Shown one piece after another: positions 1 through 6,629 of a DNA stretch of 12,293 nt (its first letter is position 1; the number at the start of each line of letters is the position of its first letter). This DNA comes from Prevotellaceae bacterium UBA1716 (lineage in GTDB: Bacteria > Bacteroidota > Bacteroidia > Bacteroidales > Bacteroidaceae), in NCBI GenBank assembly GCA_002317225.1, contig DCIW01000008.1, forward strand, positions 1-12,293, written 5' to 3'. The notes below the pieces were generated by a model. It was not told the DNA's origin. It did not search any database and was given only the letters and a program-made list of their open reading frames with translations. A program made the position numbers and the translations under genes.

Positions 1-498
1 GTTGACCAGAGCTACGATAACGCAGAAAACCTCGAAATCACACAAAACTCAGTTGACCGTATCGAGATTCGCTACGCAGAAGTTCTCCTCATCAAGGCTG
101 AAGCACTTGTTCAGCTTGGCAAGAATGCAGATGCTGCTGCTCCATTCAACGAACTCCGTAAGCGTGCAGGTATCGAAACAGTTTCTACAGTTTCGTTCGA
201 CCAAATCAAGCGTGAATGGGATTATGAGTTCACTTACGAACAGTTCTCACTCCTCAACTCATACCGTTGGAAGGACCTCATCTCTTCAATCAACGAAGTG
301 AAGAAGTACAAGCACTATGCTGACGACTGGGCAACTAAGTATCCTGTTGAAAACTCAGATCAGGAAGCTTACTGGACAAAGATTCACAACCACGAAGTTG
401 CTAAGGTTAAGAATGTTAAGGGTCGCAACTATCGTCAGCCAATCCCATCTGGTTTCTCTGGTGAGAACTTGAATATCGAACAGAACCCAGGTTATTAA
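1..498 (+). CDS. SusD/RagB-family nutrient-binding outer-membrane lipoprotein, C-terminal part
   Basis: The window opens inside this gene; 165 codons in frame 1 are visible before the TAA stop, and the lipoprotein signal and N-terminal TPR region lie upstream. The visible part contains the typical late SusD segment: RIEIRYAEVLLIKAEAL (helix), then FNELRKRAGI, then a YEFTYEQFSLLNSYRWKDLI stretch, and the closing RQPIPSGF...LNIEQNPGY. SusD proteins sit on the cell surface as a lid over a SusC TonB-dependent transporter and bind oligosaccharides or peptides. The substrate cannot be told from this fragment. The matching susC gene would be expected just upstream, outside the window. The hairpin terminator behind it suggests this is the last gene of its operon. 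I see no functional link with the genes to the right, which lie on the other strand. Confidence 0.9.
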   Translation, partial: VDQSYDNAENLEITQNSVDRIEIRYAEVLLIKAEALVQLGKNADAAAPFNELRKRAGIETVSTVSFDQIKREWDYEFTYEQFSLLNSYRWKDLISSINEVKKYKHYADDWATKYPVENSDQEAYWTKIHNHEVAKVKNVKGRNYRQPIPSGFSGENLNIEQNPGY

Positions 499-499
499 A

Positions 500-527
500 T
501 AGTTAACAATTAATAGTTAACAATTAA
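500..527. repeat. Two tandem copies of a 14-bp AT-rich unit
   Basis: TAGTTAACAATTAA occurs twice head to tail immediately after the SusD-like stop codon, followed by a partial third copy (CAA). Each unit contains GTTAAC, itself a palindrome. I recall GTTAACAATTAAC-like strings as common slippage-prone spacer sequence in Bacteroidales; no function is evident. Confidence 0.7.
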
Positions 528-583
528 CAACGAATTCAATGCCATAACTTCAAAAATAAAATATTTACTCGTACTTACTAAAT

Positions 584-621
584 AAAGTGGAGGATGTCGG
601 GATGACAGCCTCCACTTTTTT
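584..621. terminator. Rho-independent terminator shared by convergent genes
   Basis: AAAGTGGAGG (584-593) pairs perfectly with CCTCCACTTT (609-618). An inner TGTC/GACA stem (595-598 with 604-607) extends the hairpin after an A/G mismatch, leaving the loop GGGAT. A run of six T (616-621) follows on the + strand, so it terminates the SusD-like gene. Read on the - strand the stem is followed by a weaker T-rich stretch (TTTATTT), so it may also stop transcripts of the convergent TonB receptor, whose stop codon is about 80 bp away. The rest of 499-701 holds nothing else I recognise. Confidence 0.9.
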
Positions 622-701
622 CGTGAATATATTAGTAACGATGGATAATTATACTTTACTTTGCCTACAATTTAACAGCAATAATTGAAATTTGCTTATT
701 A

Positions 702-2699
702 TCACATTTTTTCTAATTTGAATCTGACTCCAATATATCCCATAGCACCGTTGGTTGGTCCCCAAACCTGTGTGGCATCAAAGGAAGATGACCAAGGGTT
801 TGAAGCACTGTGTATAGGATTCTTGATAGTATAGTTCGTGAGATTCTCACCACCAATGTAAACCGAGAATAAACGGAACTCGCGAGTAATCTGAGCCTGC
901 AATTGGAAATAGGCTGGGTAGCGAGATTGATCGTAGAGTTCGCCAGGTCCATTGATGCTGCCTGTCACATCAAAATGCCAGAGTTCCATCGGTGTCTTGT
1001 AGCCAAGTGTAAGCAGACCCTTATATCGCGATGTGAGAGGTCTCAGGCGGAGCACACCATCGTATGTTACACGCGAATCTGTGTAACGAAACGCACCAGT
1101 GGCAGTGAAACCCTCAAAGATGGGATATGTAGCATCAATCTGTGCTGTGTGACTATAACTCTTACCGTTCAAATTACTGAATACAAATGTGTTATTTCCA
1201 GCAATACCATCGGGAATTATTACCATCTGATTCTTGAAATCAGTATAATAATAATCCATATTTACATCTACAGATTTGCCACCTACAGGAATACTGAGTG
1301 ATGCCGACATACCGGTATTCCAAGCTTCCTCTTGCTTCAGATGATCCTCTATGATTATCTTCTTTCCGCTGGCGAGCAATGACACATTCTCTGCCAGTGC
1401 ATGAGGTGAACGATATCCCTTACCAACTGAGACACGAAGAGTGAGAAGTTCCCAAGGAGTATACTTGACATGCAGACGAGGAGTCCAGAAACCTCCATAA
1501 GTAGTGGAATGATCCCAACGCACACCAGGCATCACGGTCAGTTTTTCTCCTAACTTATACGTGTACTGTGCATAGATGCCTGTTGTGGTCTCTTTATTGT
1601 TACTTGTCCATGCATCCGGATTGCCGCCAATACGACCAGTGTCGTAATATTCGACATAATCGTCATAATTCACCGAAGCACCGATACTTAGGTTGTGGGC
1701 ATCAGAGAAGTCTGTTTCAAACATCAATTGTGCGTAGCCGTTCTTTTGTTTCACATCATACTTGCTTCTGCCAAACAGATTGTTGGCATCATGTATCGAA
1801 CCGTTCACCATCAACGCAATCGATGTGTTATGATCATGATTGAGTGTAAAACCATTCTTCCATTGTGCCTCGTAGCGGTTGGTCTTAACCTCAATTCCGT
1901 AGTGATCAAAGGTTAGTGGTGCATCATGATGATGCGACATGCCACTTTCTCGTTCATCATGCAAACCCTTAAACGAGAACTGACTGATCCATACTGGCGA
2001 TACGTATGCCATACGCCACATTCCGTTGAACTGGCGCAGTTTTGGCATATCCATAAATCCATCACCATCCTTGTCATGGTCAGTCTGTCTGTTCTCAAAA
2101 TGCAAGAGGGCACTTGTAGAAAGGCGGTCAGTCAGATGTATGCTGCCATCCACGTTTACCTCCTGCTTCAGATCGCTATCCAGATAGGCATTGGCACGTA
2201 TGCCATCTGTGCCTTGAGGTTTCAGATATTCAATATTTATCTGACCTGTCGTGCTCTCATAGCCGTTTTTCACACTCGAAGCACCCTTGCTTACCTGAAT
2301 GCTCTGCAACCAAGGTCCTGGAACATATCCAAGAGAATATGGGATACTGGCTCCACGCAAGTTTGGCATATTCTCCGTAAGCATCTGCACGTATGTACCA
2401 CTGAGTCCCAACAACTTAATCTGGCGGGCACCAGTAGCCGCATCGCTATACGACACATCTACCGAAGGATTTGTAGTGAACGACTCGCCCAAGTTGCAGC
2501 AAGCAGCACGTATAAGTTCACCATGACCTATCATCTCGGCGTTAGTTACCTTAGACTGCAACTTCCCACCGCTTCGTGCCTTAACAGTAACAGTTTGCAA
2601 TGTCATGTTCTTAAGGCTATCACGCACATCCGCCTCCTGTCCATGTACAACAGCCATGGATAAGAGTGTCATTAATGTTATAATTATAAATTTCTTCAT
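702..2699 (-). CDS. TonB-dependent outer-membrane receptor, probable metal-related substrate
   Basis: A 665-residue protein with a Sec signal peptide (about 1-20, lysines then a hydrophobic core ending VVHG) and a TonB-box-like segment LQTVTVKA (34-41). The plug domain spans about 50-160 and includes ESFTTNPSVDVSYSDAATG and IQVSKGASSVKNGYESTTGQINIE. The remainder is a 22-strand-type barrel closing with ENLTNYTIKNP and a C-terminal aromatic strand. It would import a ligand across the outer membrane using TonB-ExbBD energy. The plug carries adjacent cysteines C67-C68 (AACCNLGESF). One loop holds DHDKDGDGFMD (207-217), an EF-hand-like Asp pattern suggesting calcium binding, and another holds SHHHDAPLTFDH (255-266). 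I recall the AACCNL plug type from Bacteroidetes receptors found beside heavy-metal (HMA-type) genes, so copper or another metal is my inference. A siderophore or cobalamin receptor is an alternative. It is monocistronic in this window with its own promoter. Confidence 0.85.
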   Translation of the reverse strand: MKKFIIITLMTLLSMAVVHGQEADVRDSLKNMTLQTVTVKARSGGKLQSKVTNAEMIGHGELIRAACCNLGESFTTNPSVDVSYSDAATGARQIKLLGLSGTYVQMLTENMPNLRGASIPYSLGYVPGPWLQSIQVSKGASSVKNGYESTTGQINIEYLKPQGTDGIRANAYLDSDLKQEVNVDGSIHLTDRLSTSALLHFENRQTDHDKDGDGFMDMPKLRQFNGMWRMAYVSPVWISQFSFKGLHDERESGMSHHHDAPLTFDHYGIEVKTNRYEAQWKNGFTLNHDHNTSIALMVNGSIHDANNLFGRSKYDVKQKNGYAQLMFETDFSDAHNLSIGASVNYDDYVEYYDTGRIGGNPDAWTSNNKETTTGIYAQYTYKLGEKLTVMPGVRWDHSTTYGGFWTPRLHVKYTPWELLTLRVSVGKGYRSPHALAENVSLLASGKKIIIEDHLKQEEAWNTGMSASLSIPVGGKSVDVNMDYYYTDFKNQMVIIPDGIAGNNTFVFSNLNGKSYSHTAQIDATYPIFEGFTATGAFRYTDSRVTYDGVLRLRPLTSRYKGLLTLGYKTPMELWHFDVTGSINGPGELYDQSRYPAYFQLQAQITREFRLFSVYIGGENLTNYTIKNPIHSASNPWSSSFDATQVWGPTNGAMGYIGVRFKLEKM

Positions 2700-2761
2700 T
2701 TTCTTTGTTTTACCAAACAGTTTTATTCAACAAAAAATGAATTGTTTACCAAATATTGCTG

Positions 2762-2769
2762 CAAAGTTA
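2762..2769 (-). promoter_or_regulatory. Bacteroidetes-type promoter (-7 element) of the TonB receptor at 702-2699
   Basis: The - strand reads TAACTTTG here, an exact match to the Bacteroidetes sigma-ABfr -7 consensus TAnnTTTG, about 62 bp before the ATG. I see no convincing TTG -33 element at the usual 19-21 bp spacing, so the promoter may be weak or need an activator. No Shine-Dalgarno sequence precedes the start, which is usual in this phylum. Confidence 0.55.
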
Positions 2770-2938
2770 CGGTATTTTTCTCTATTTAACTTGCATATTA
2801 TCTTTAAAAACAAATATGACATCAAAAGAATGATGTTTTTTAAAAAAAGTTTTTTTTCACCATTTTGGGCAAACATCCTACCAAATCATAGTTAACTAAT
2901 TGATACTCAACCTTTATATATTGGTAGAATGTTACTCA

Positions 2939-2971
2939 AACATTCTACCAACATTCTACCAACATTCTACC
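2939..2971. repeat. Three perfect tandem copies of an 11-bp motif
   Basis: AACATTCTACC occurs without interruption at 2939-2949, 2950-2960 and 2961-2971. A reverse copy (GGTAGAATGTT) sits at 2923-2933 and a variant (AACATCCTACC) at 2872-2882. Eleven bp is about one DNA turn, so every copy faces the same side of the helix, as in operator arrays and iterons. This is the left-arm cluster of the larger inverted repeat. Confidence 0.85.
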
Positions 2972-3030
2972 TCATTCAACCAGTTGTCTTAAAGCGAAGA
3001 AATACAGCAAGCCTCATGATAAAAAGGTTT

Positions 3031-3068
3031 GTCCGTTACTACGGACATTGATGTCCGTAGTAACGGAC
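3031..3068. repeat. Perfect 18-bp-arm palindrome with a 2-nt loop
   Basis: GTCCGTTACTACGGACAT (3031-3048) is the exact reverse complement of 3051-3068, separated only by TG. Each arm is itself a small hairpin (GTCCGT, TACT or AGTA, ACGGAC), so four alternating GTCCGT/ACGGAC units allow either one long stem or two short stem-loops. It is markedly richer in G and C than the AT-rich surroundings and lies near, but about 13 bp off, the centre of the larger inverted repeat. There is no T-run after it in either direction, so it is not a typical intrinsic terminator. Confidence 0.85.
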
Positions 3069-3144
3069 TTCCTCATTCGTCACTAATGTGAGTGATTGGA
3101 AATATAACAGATGCATTTTCACCACAAAAAAACGTTAGATAAAT

Positions 3145-3203
3145 GGTAGATAGTGGTAGAATGTTGGTAGATAGTTGGTAGGATGTTAAACTAACATCCT
3201 ACC
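3145..3203. repeat. Right-arm cluster of the 11-bp motif
   Basis: Consecutive units on the + strand are GGTAGATAGT (3145-3154), GGTAGAATGTT (3155-3165, identical to the left-arm unit in reverse), GGTAGATAGTT (3166-3176) and GGTAGGATGTT (3177-3187). An inverted copy, AACATCCTACC, follows at 3193-3203. The last two form a perfect 12-bp stem (3177-3188 with 3192-3203, loop AAC). A further near-copy lies at 3243-3253. The variation between units (AATG, ATAG, GATG) shows drift after duplication. Confidence 0.8.
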
Positions 3204-3280
3204 CAGGTAAATATATTGAGCATCATATACTTATCTATGTTTTGTAGGATGTTTGCTTAAAATGGCGATATAAAAAATAT

Positions 3281-3316
3281 AAAAAAACTTGGCATCATAT
3301 ATACCAAGTTTTTTTT
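3281..3316 (-). terminator. Terminator of the six-gene operon (symmetrical, may act both ways)
   Basis: AAAAAAACTTGG (3281-3292) pairs with CCAAGTTTTTTT (3304-3315) around an 11-nt loop. On the - strand the stem runs into a U7 tract (3287-3281), 11 bp beyond the stop codon of the last operon gene, which is the geometry of an intrinsic terminator. The + strand also ends in a T8 run. It abuts the outer edge of the inverted-repeat element. Confidence 0.85.
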
Positions 3317-3326
3317 CGTTATTGTT

Positions 3327-4562
3327 TTATCTTTTCCCATGCACAAACTCAATGAATTCGTTTTTCTCTTCTTCCGTCTTAACCTTTACTGTGTACATCT
3401 GGTTGCCCATTGCACCAGAGAGGATGTCGGGCATTCGTTCACACATTACAAGTTTATCTTTGTATCGCTCCTTAATCTCATCGTGTGAGTGAACGTATTG
3501 GTAAATGTCTCGTCTGCTTGCAAATACACAGTAGTATTCGTCTTGCCAGGCAATGGAGAGAGCATTGTGGATGTCATGACTGCCTGCACTTGCAAGCTTC
3601 GATTTGTCGTATGCAACCATATCCGCCCAAATCTTATACACATCGGTTGAGTGAGCGTAATTGATCATATCTGGAGTATAACCTCCTGCTGGTCGCATAT
3701 TGACTTCGAGTGCCACGAAATCGCCTTTCTTGCCAAGCGAACCTCTGTCCTTATCGAGACGGAAGAACTCAAGATGTACGAAGCGGCTCTTCACACCGAA
3801 TGCCTTGACTGTTCTGCGTCCCAACTTAGACAGTGCGTTAGGAATCTCTTTCGCCACATAATATGAGAGGTCGAGTTGCTTGTTTACAATGTCCATGATG
3901 CTTGGTGGCCAAACGGTCATTGATTCAAAGAGAGGATCGCCTGTTGAGTTTATGATTGCATCGTACGAACAGATGTCACCTGTGATAAATTCCTCAATCA
4001 CATATCGTTCTACATTTGGCACGGTATTGAAGAACTCAGTCAATTCGTCTACATTATGAATCTTATGAGTACCGCCAGCACCCACACCAATGTCTGGTTT
4101 TCCGATGATTGGATAACCTACCACCTGTGCAAAAAGGGCCGCAGCATTATATCCACGCGAAGCATGAACCTGTCTTGCTGTTGGAATATCACCTTTCGAA
4201 TAGTATTTCTTCATCTCAGACTTCTCTTTGATGGAGTTAATCTGATCCTCCTGAATGCCAGTAGTCACATGGAAGTCTGTACGCAATCGTGCGTCTTGTT
4301 CGAGCCAGTATTCGTTGTTCGACTCTATCCAATCTATCTTGCCATATTTAAATGATAAGAAAGCCACAGCCTTGAACATCTGACTGTAGTCCTCCATGTT
4401 ATCTACTCGATAATATTCTGTGAGCGAATCTTTTAATTCTTGACTCAGCGATTCGTATGGTGCATCGGCAATACCAAGCACATTCACACCGTTCTGCTTC
4501 AGACGGTTGCAAAATTCCCAATAAGTATGAGGGAATTGAGGGGAAATAAATATGAAGTTCAT
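3327..4562 (-). CDS. ATP-grasp carboxylate-amine ligase 2 (last gene of the operon)
   Basis: A 411-residue soluble protein of the ATP-grasp superfamily, which activates a carboxylate as acyl phosphate with ATP and joins it to an amine or thiol. The pre-ATP-grasp domain (about 1-105) starts MNFIFISPQFP. The ATP-grasp core has YPIIGKPDIGVGAGGTHKI (150-168, ATP lysine K155 and glycine loop), the adenine-site acidic pair E190-E191 (VIEEF), and the metal ligands of LEVNMRPAGG (E286, N288, R290). It is clearly a paralogue of the protein at 6630-7853. By my count about 64 of the first 100 residues are identical, while the middle (about 215-250) and the C-terminal 90 residues differ, suggesting another substrate. 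Eleven bp separate it from the amidotransferase gene, so it is co-transcribed. Substrates are unknown. Glutathione synthetase activity is possible, but the protein does not look like GshB or the GshF C-terminal module. Confidence 0.88.
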   Translation of the reverse strand: MNFIFISPQFPHTYWEFCNRLKQNGVNVLGIADAPYESLSQELKDSLTEYYRVDNMEDYSQMFKAVAFLSFKYGKIDWIESNNEYWLEQDARLRTDFHVTTGIQEDQINSIKEKSEMKKYYSKGDIPTARQVHASRGYNAAALFAQVVGYPIIGKPDIGVGAGGTHKIHNVDELTEFFNTVPNVERYVIEEFITGDICSYDAIINSTGDPLFESMTVWPPSIMDIVNKQLDLSYYVAKEIPNALSKLGRRTVKAFGVKSRFVHLEFFRLDKDRGSLGKKGDFVALEVNMRPAGGYTPDMINYAHSTDVYKIWADMVAYDKSKLASAGSHDIHNALSIAWQDEYYCVFASRRDIYQYVHSHDEIKERYKDKLVMCERMPDILSGAMGNQMYTVKVKTEEEKNEFIEFVHGKR

Positions 4563-4573
4563 AATATTTTGTA

Positions 4574-5350
4574 TTAGAGGGTTGCGTAATCGAAATTCTT
4601 ATATTCGTAATCCTTTTCCGGATCGAAGTATTCCTGTGAAATCTTCTGACCCTGATAGACGAGTTGTCCTTCTTTCCAAACCTGGAGATGGAGAAATGGT
4701 ACATCCTCCCATCCTTTACCTTCAAGCGGTTGAGTTGAGAAGATGACTGTGTCGGAAGTTATCTGATTGTAATGCAGGGTGTCAGCATAATTGGTATGCA
4801 CATACATATATTCTCCATCCCAGATGAGTAGATTGATTTTGTTGTTAATGGAGAGGTCGGCAATGAGGTCTTCAAGCAGTTTGAATCTTTCCTCTTCCTC
4901 CAAAGCCCTGTCAATTTGTTCCTGACGCTTGTTTATCTCATCTATGAAATAATAGAGTATTCGTTCGCTGTCAGTCTGCCCTTCCTGCACATCTTTGAAA
5001 TCATCGAGATGAGGGAAATCGAAGATTGTTCCGTTGTGGGCAAGAGTCCACGAACGACCTCTGTTATCGTGCTTTACGAAAGGGTGGCTGTTCTCGTAGT
5101 ACATTCGACCCACACTTGCCAGACGGATATGGGCAATCATGTTGTCGATAAATATCGGATGCTTGATTCGCTGACGCAGATACAGACTCTGATTGGCGCA
5201 TATAGGTTCCTTTTCGAGCGAGACGGCATCTCCATAGAAGAGAGCCAGTCCCCATCCGTGGCAGTGCTTCTCTGAGTGGGAAAAGAACTGCGTCAGGTAT
5301 CTGTTCACGTTTATTCTTTTGTGGCTGTTGACGCCGAGTAGTTCGCACAT
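4574..5350 (-). CDS. Class II glutamine amidotransferase, YafJ/EgtC-like
   Basis: A 258-residue Ntn-hydrolase of the GATase type II family with no synthase domain attached. After Met removal Cys2 (MCELLG) is the nucleophile, which fixes the start. Other family motifs are HGWGLA (31-36), AHIRLASVG (73-81), ENSHPF (86-91), LAHNG (103-107, oxyanion-hole Asn-Gly) and GQTDSER (124-130). The order and wording closely follow E. coli YafJ. In ergothioneine synthesis the relative EgtC removes the gamma-glutamyl group that EgtA, a glutamate-cysteine ligase, helped install. Next to a GshA-type gene the same role, gamma-glutamyl hydrolysis, is a reasonable inference; amide-nitrogen transfer is the alternative. 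Its first 40 bp overlap the end of the ligase gene in another frame, pointing to translational coupling. No signal peptide, so cytoplasmic. Confidence 0.88.
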   Translation of the reverse strand: MCELLGVNSHKRINVNRYLTQFFSHSEKHCHGWGLALFYGDAVSLEKEPICANQSLYLRQRIKHPIFIDNMIAHIRLASVGRMYYENSHPFVKHDNRGRSWTLAHNGTIFDFPHLDDFKDVQEGQTDSERILYYFIDEINKRQEQIDRALEEEERFKLLEDLIADLSINNKINLLIWDGEYMYVHTNYADTLHYNQITSDTVIFSTQPLEGKGWEDVPFLHLQVWKEGQLVYQGQKISQEYFDPEKDYEYKNFDYATL

Positions 5351-6627
5351 AATTGTAATCCTTTTTTTACGAAGTCACCACTGAATTCACGTCTGATGAT
5401 GTGTGAGTAGCGGTAATTGTGACTGTCGGTAATCTTTAGTTTCTGATAATTGATGATGTCCTTTGTTTCCTCTTCAAAACTATCATAGAACTCTTCCATC
5501 TCATTTAATATATCCAATGTCGCATCTGCTACATTTGGCGAACTGCCATCAGTAAGCTGTATATGAGCAGTGTGGAGATTATAGTGGGCTGCATTCTTAT
5601 AGTTCTGAACTGCCTGCACTTGTTCTTCTGCTGTAAGATGACGGGTAGGCTTTGTGGATAACCATATCAAGAGCATCTGAGCGAATTTCACATCACGTAT
5701 GTCGATACCTTCCTTACAGAAAGGATTGAGGTCGAGCATACGCAGTTCGATGTGATTCACACCTCGTGTCCGCAGGCTGTCCATTGAGTATTCTTTCTTT
5801 GGTTTCAGACGGATAGGGTAATAGAGTTCTGAAGGTGCCTTGATGAGACCTTTATCTACATATTGCTGAATGCTGGATGTATAAGCACGAATATCGGAGT
5901 ATTGGAGTATTGGTGCAAATGCGTTCCAATAACCTATCTCCGAACATCGTGGAGAGCCCATTCCTGTGAATACGCTTCCTCCTGTTCGACCAAGTTCGTA
6001 GAACGAATTGTCCATGATTGGTGATGCAGCTGTCAGTGCTACCATTATCCAACCATATTCCACAAGACGCTCTGCAAGATCGAGATATAAACGGTCTATA
6101 TATTCTTGATATTCACTTGTTTCCTCGCCTTTTGCCATTGCCTTGCCAGTTTCTGCTTCATAGTTGCTGCGAAGAAGATCTCCTGAGAAAGAATAGTTGA
6201 AATGAATGCCCGAATATGTCATCTTGTATCTACCATAGCGATTTGCGAGGTAGTTGCGGTATTCTGTCTTTTTGGCATCCGTACCCACAAACTGAGCTAT
6301 TGGAATATCTTCCTCACTCATGATGTAAGGAGGATTGGAAAATGACCAGATGAGTTCGCGGGGAGAGAGTGTGTCAAGAGTCTCTTTGATACGCTGAGTA
6401 TGGTAATAGAGGTTTTCAACCACCTCATCCGCACTCTTGAAGATAGGAGTATTTATCTCTGTCTGGTTCTCGCAGAAGTCACGGGTTATGTTTGTGTCAC
6501 TGACAGGGAAAGGGTGCTGCGAATGCGAGAGATGACCGTCCTCTGTTATTCGCAGCATTTCCTTTTCAAGACCGAAATTGCCTTGAAACAGTAATGAACG
6601 TATTTTTGATTCTTTTATCTGAAACAT
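5311..6627 (-). CDS. gshA: Glutamate-cysteine ligase, GshA/GshF N-terminal type
   Basis: A 438-residue ligase of the proteobacterial-type glutamate-cysteine ligase family (Pfam Glu_cys_ligase). In E. coli the enzyme joins the gamma-carboxylate of glutamate to cysteine with ATP. Visible motifs are NFGLEKEMLRITEDG (17-31, matching GLERETLRVNADG of GshA), ITRDFCENQTEINTP (47-61), YSGIHFNYSF (138-147) and the metal/ATP site HIELRMLDLNPF (292-303). It is shorter than E. coli GshA (about 518) and resembles the ligase half of the fused GshF without its ATP-grasp half; separate ATP-grasp genes lie on both sides. Two bp separate it from the preceding ATP-grasp stop codon, and it overlaps the following amidotransferase gene by 40 bp. 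Cysteine as acceptor is likely from family knowledge but not proven; another amine is possible given the unusual neighbours. Confidence 0.88.
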   Translation of the reverse strand: MFQIKESKIRSLLFQGNFGLEKEMLRITEDGHLSHSQHPFPVSDTNITRDFCENQTEINTPIFKSADEVVENLYYHTQRIKETLDTLSPRELIWSFSNPPYIMSEEDIPIAQFVGTDAKKTEYRNYLANRYGRYKMTYSGIHFNYSFSGDLLRSNYEAETGKAMAKGEETSEYQEYIDRLYLDLAERLVEYGWIMVALTAASPIMDNSFYELGRTGGSVFTGMGSPRCSEIGYWNAFAPILQYSDIRAYTSSIQQYVDKGLIKAPSELYYPIRLKPKKEYSMDSLRTRGVNHIELRMLDLNPFCKEGIDIRDVKFAQMLLIWLSTKPTRHLTAEEQVQAVQNYKNAAHYNLHTAHIQLTDGSSPNVADATLDILNEMEEFYDSFEEETKDIINYQKLKITDSHNYRYSHIIRREFSGDFVKKGLQLCANYSASTATKE

Positions 6628-6629
6628 AT

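Larger units (their letters stand above)
2858..3267. repeat. About 410-bp imperfect inverted-repeat element (MITE-like or giant hairpin)
   Basis: The left arm (2858 to about 2990) aligns over its whole length with the reverse complement of the right arm (about 3130 to 3267). The outer ends are CACCATTTTGGGCAAACATC and, from the other side, CGCCATTTTAAGCAAACATC. Further in, CATAGTTAACTA...TGATACTCAA matches CATAGATAAGTA...TGATGCTCAA. Then come arrays of an 11-bp motif, AACATTCTACC, in mirrored arrangement. Paired positions add up to 6125-6126 across the element (for example 2858/3267 and 2961/3165), so the dyad centre is near 3063. There is no ORF of note inside. It lies between a receptor promoter and the operon terminator. 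It could be a non-autonomous mobile element, a protein-binding array or a structured RNA; no clear target-site duplication is visible. Confidence 0.75.

Noticed and set aside
2..301. 99-residue open frame at the window start
   Set aside because: It is the +2 frame of the SusD-like gene; frame 1 gives family motifs and runs on to the stop at 498.
1926..2663. 245-residue + strand open frame
   Set aside because: Antisense to a receptor with signal peptide, plug and barrel motifs; its translation is Cys/His-rich nonsense with no domain.
3031..3068. Intrinsic terminator
   Set aside because: The stem is perfect but no T-run follows on either strand, and the real operon terminator is at 3281-3316.
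2872..3253. CRISPR array
   Set aside because: The units are 11 bp, directly adjacent and in both orientations, with no spacers and no cas genes.
2872..3253. Iteron-type replication origin
   Set aside because: There is no replication initiator gene nearby, no DnaA box that I can see, and the surroundings are ordinary chromosomal genes.
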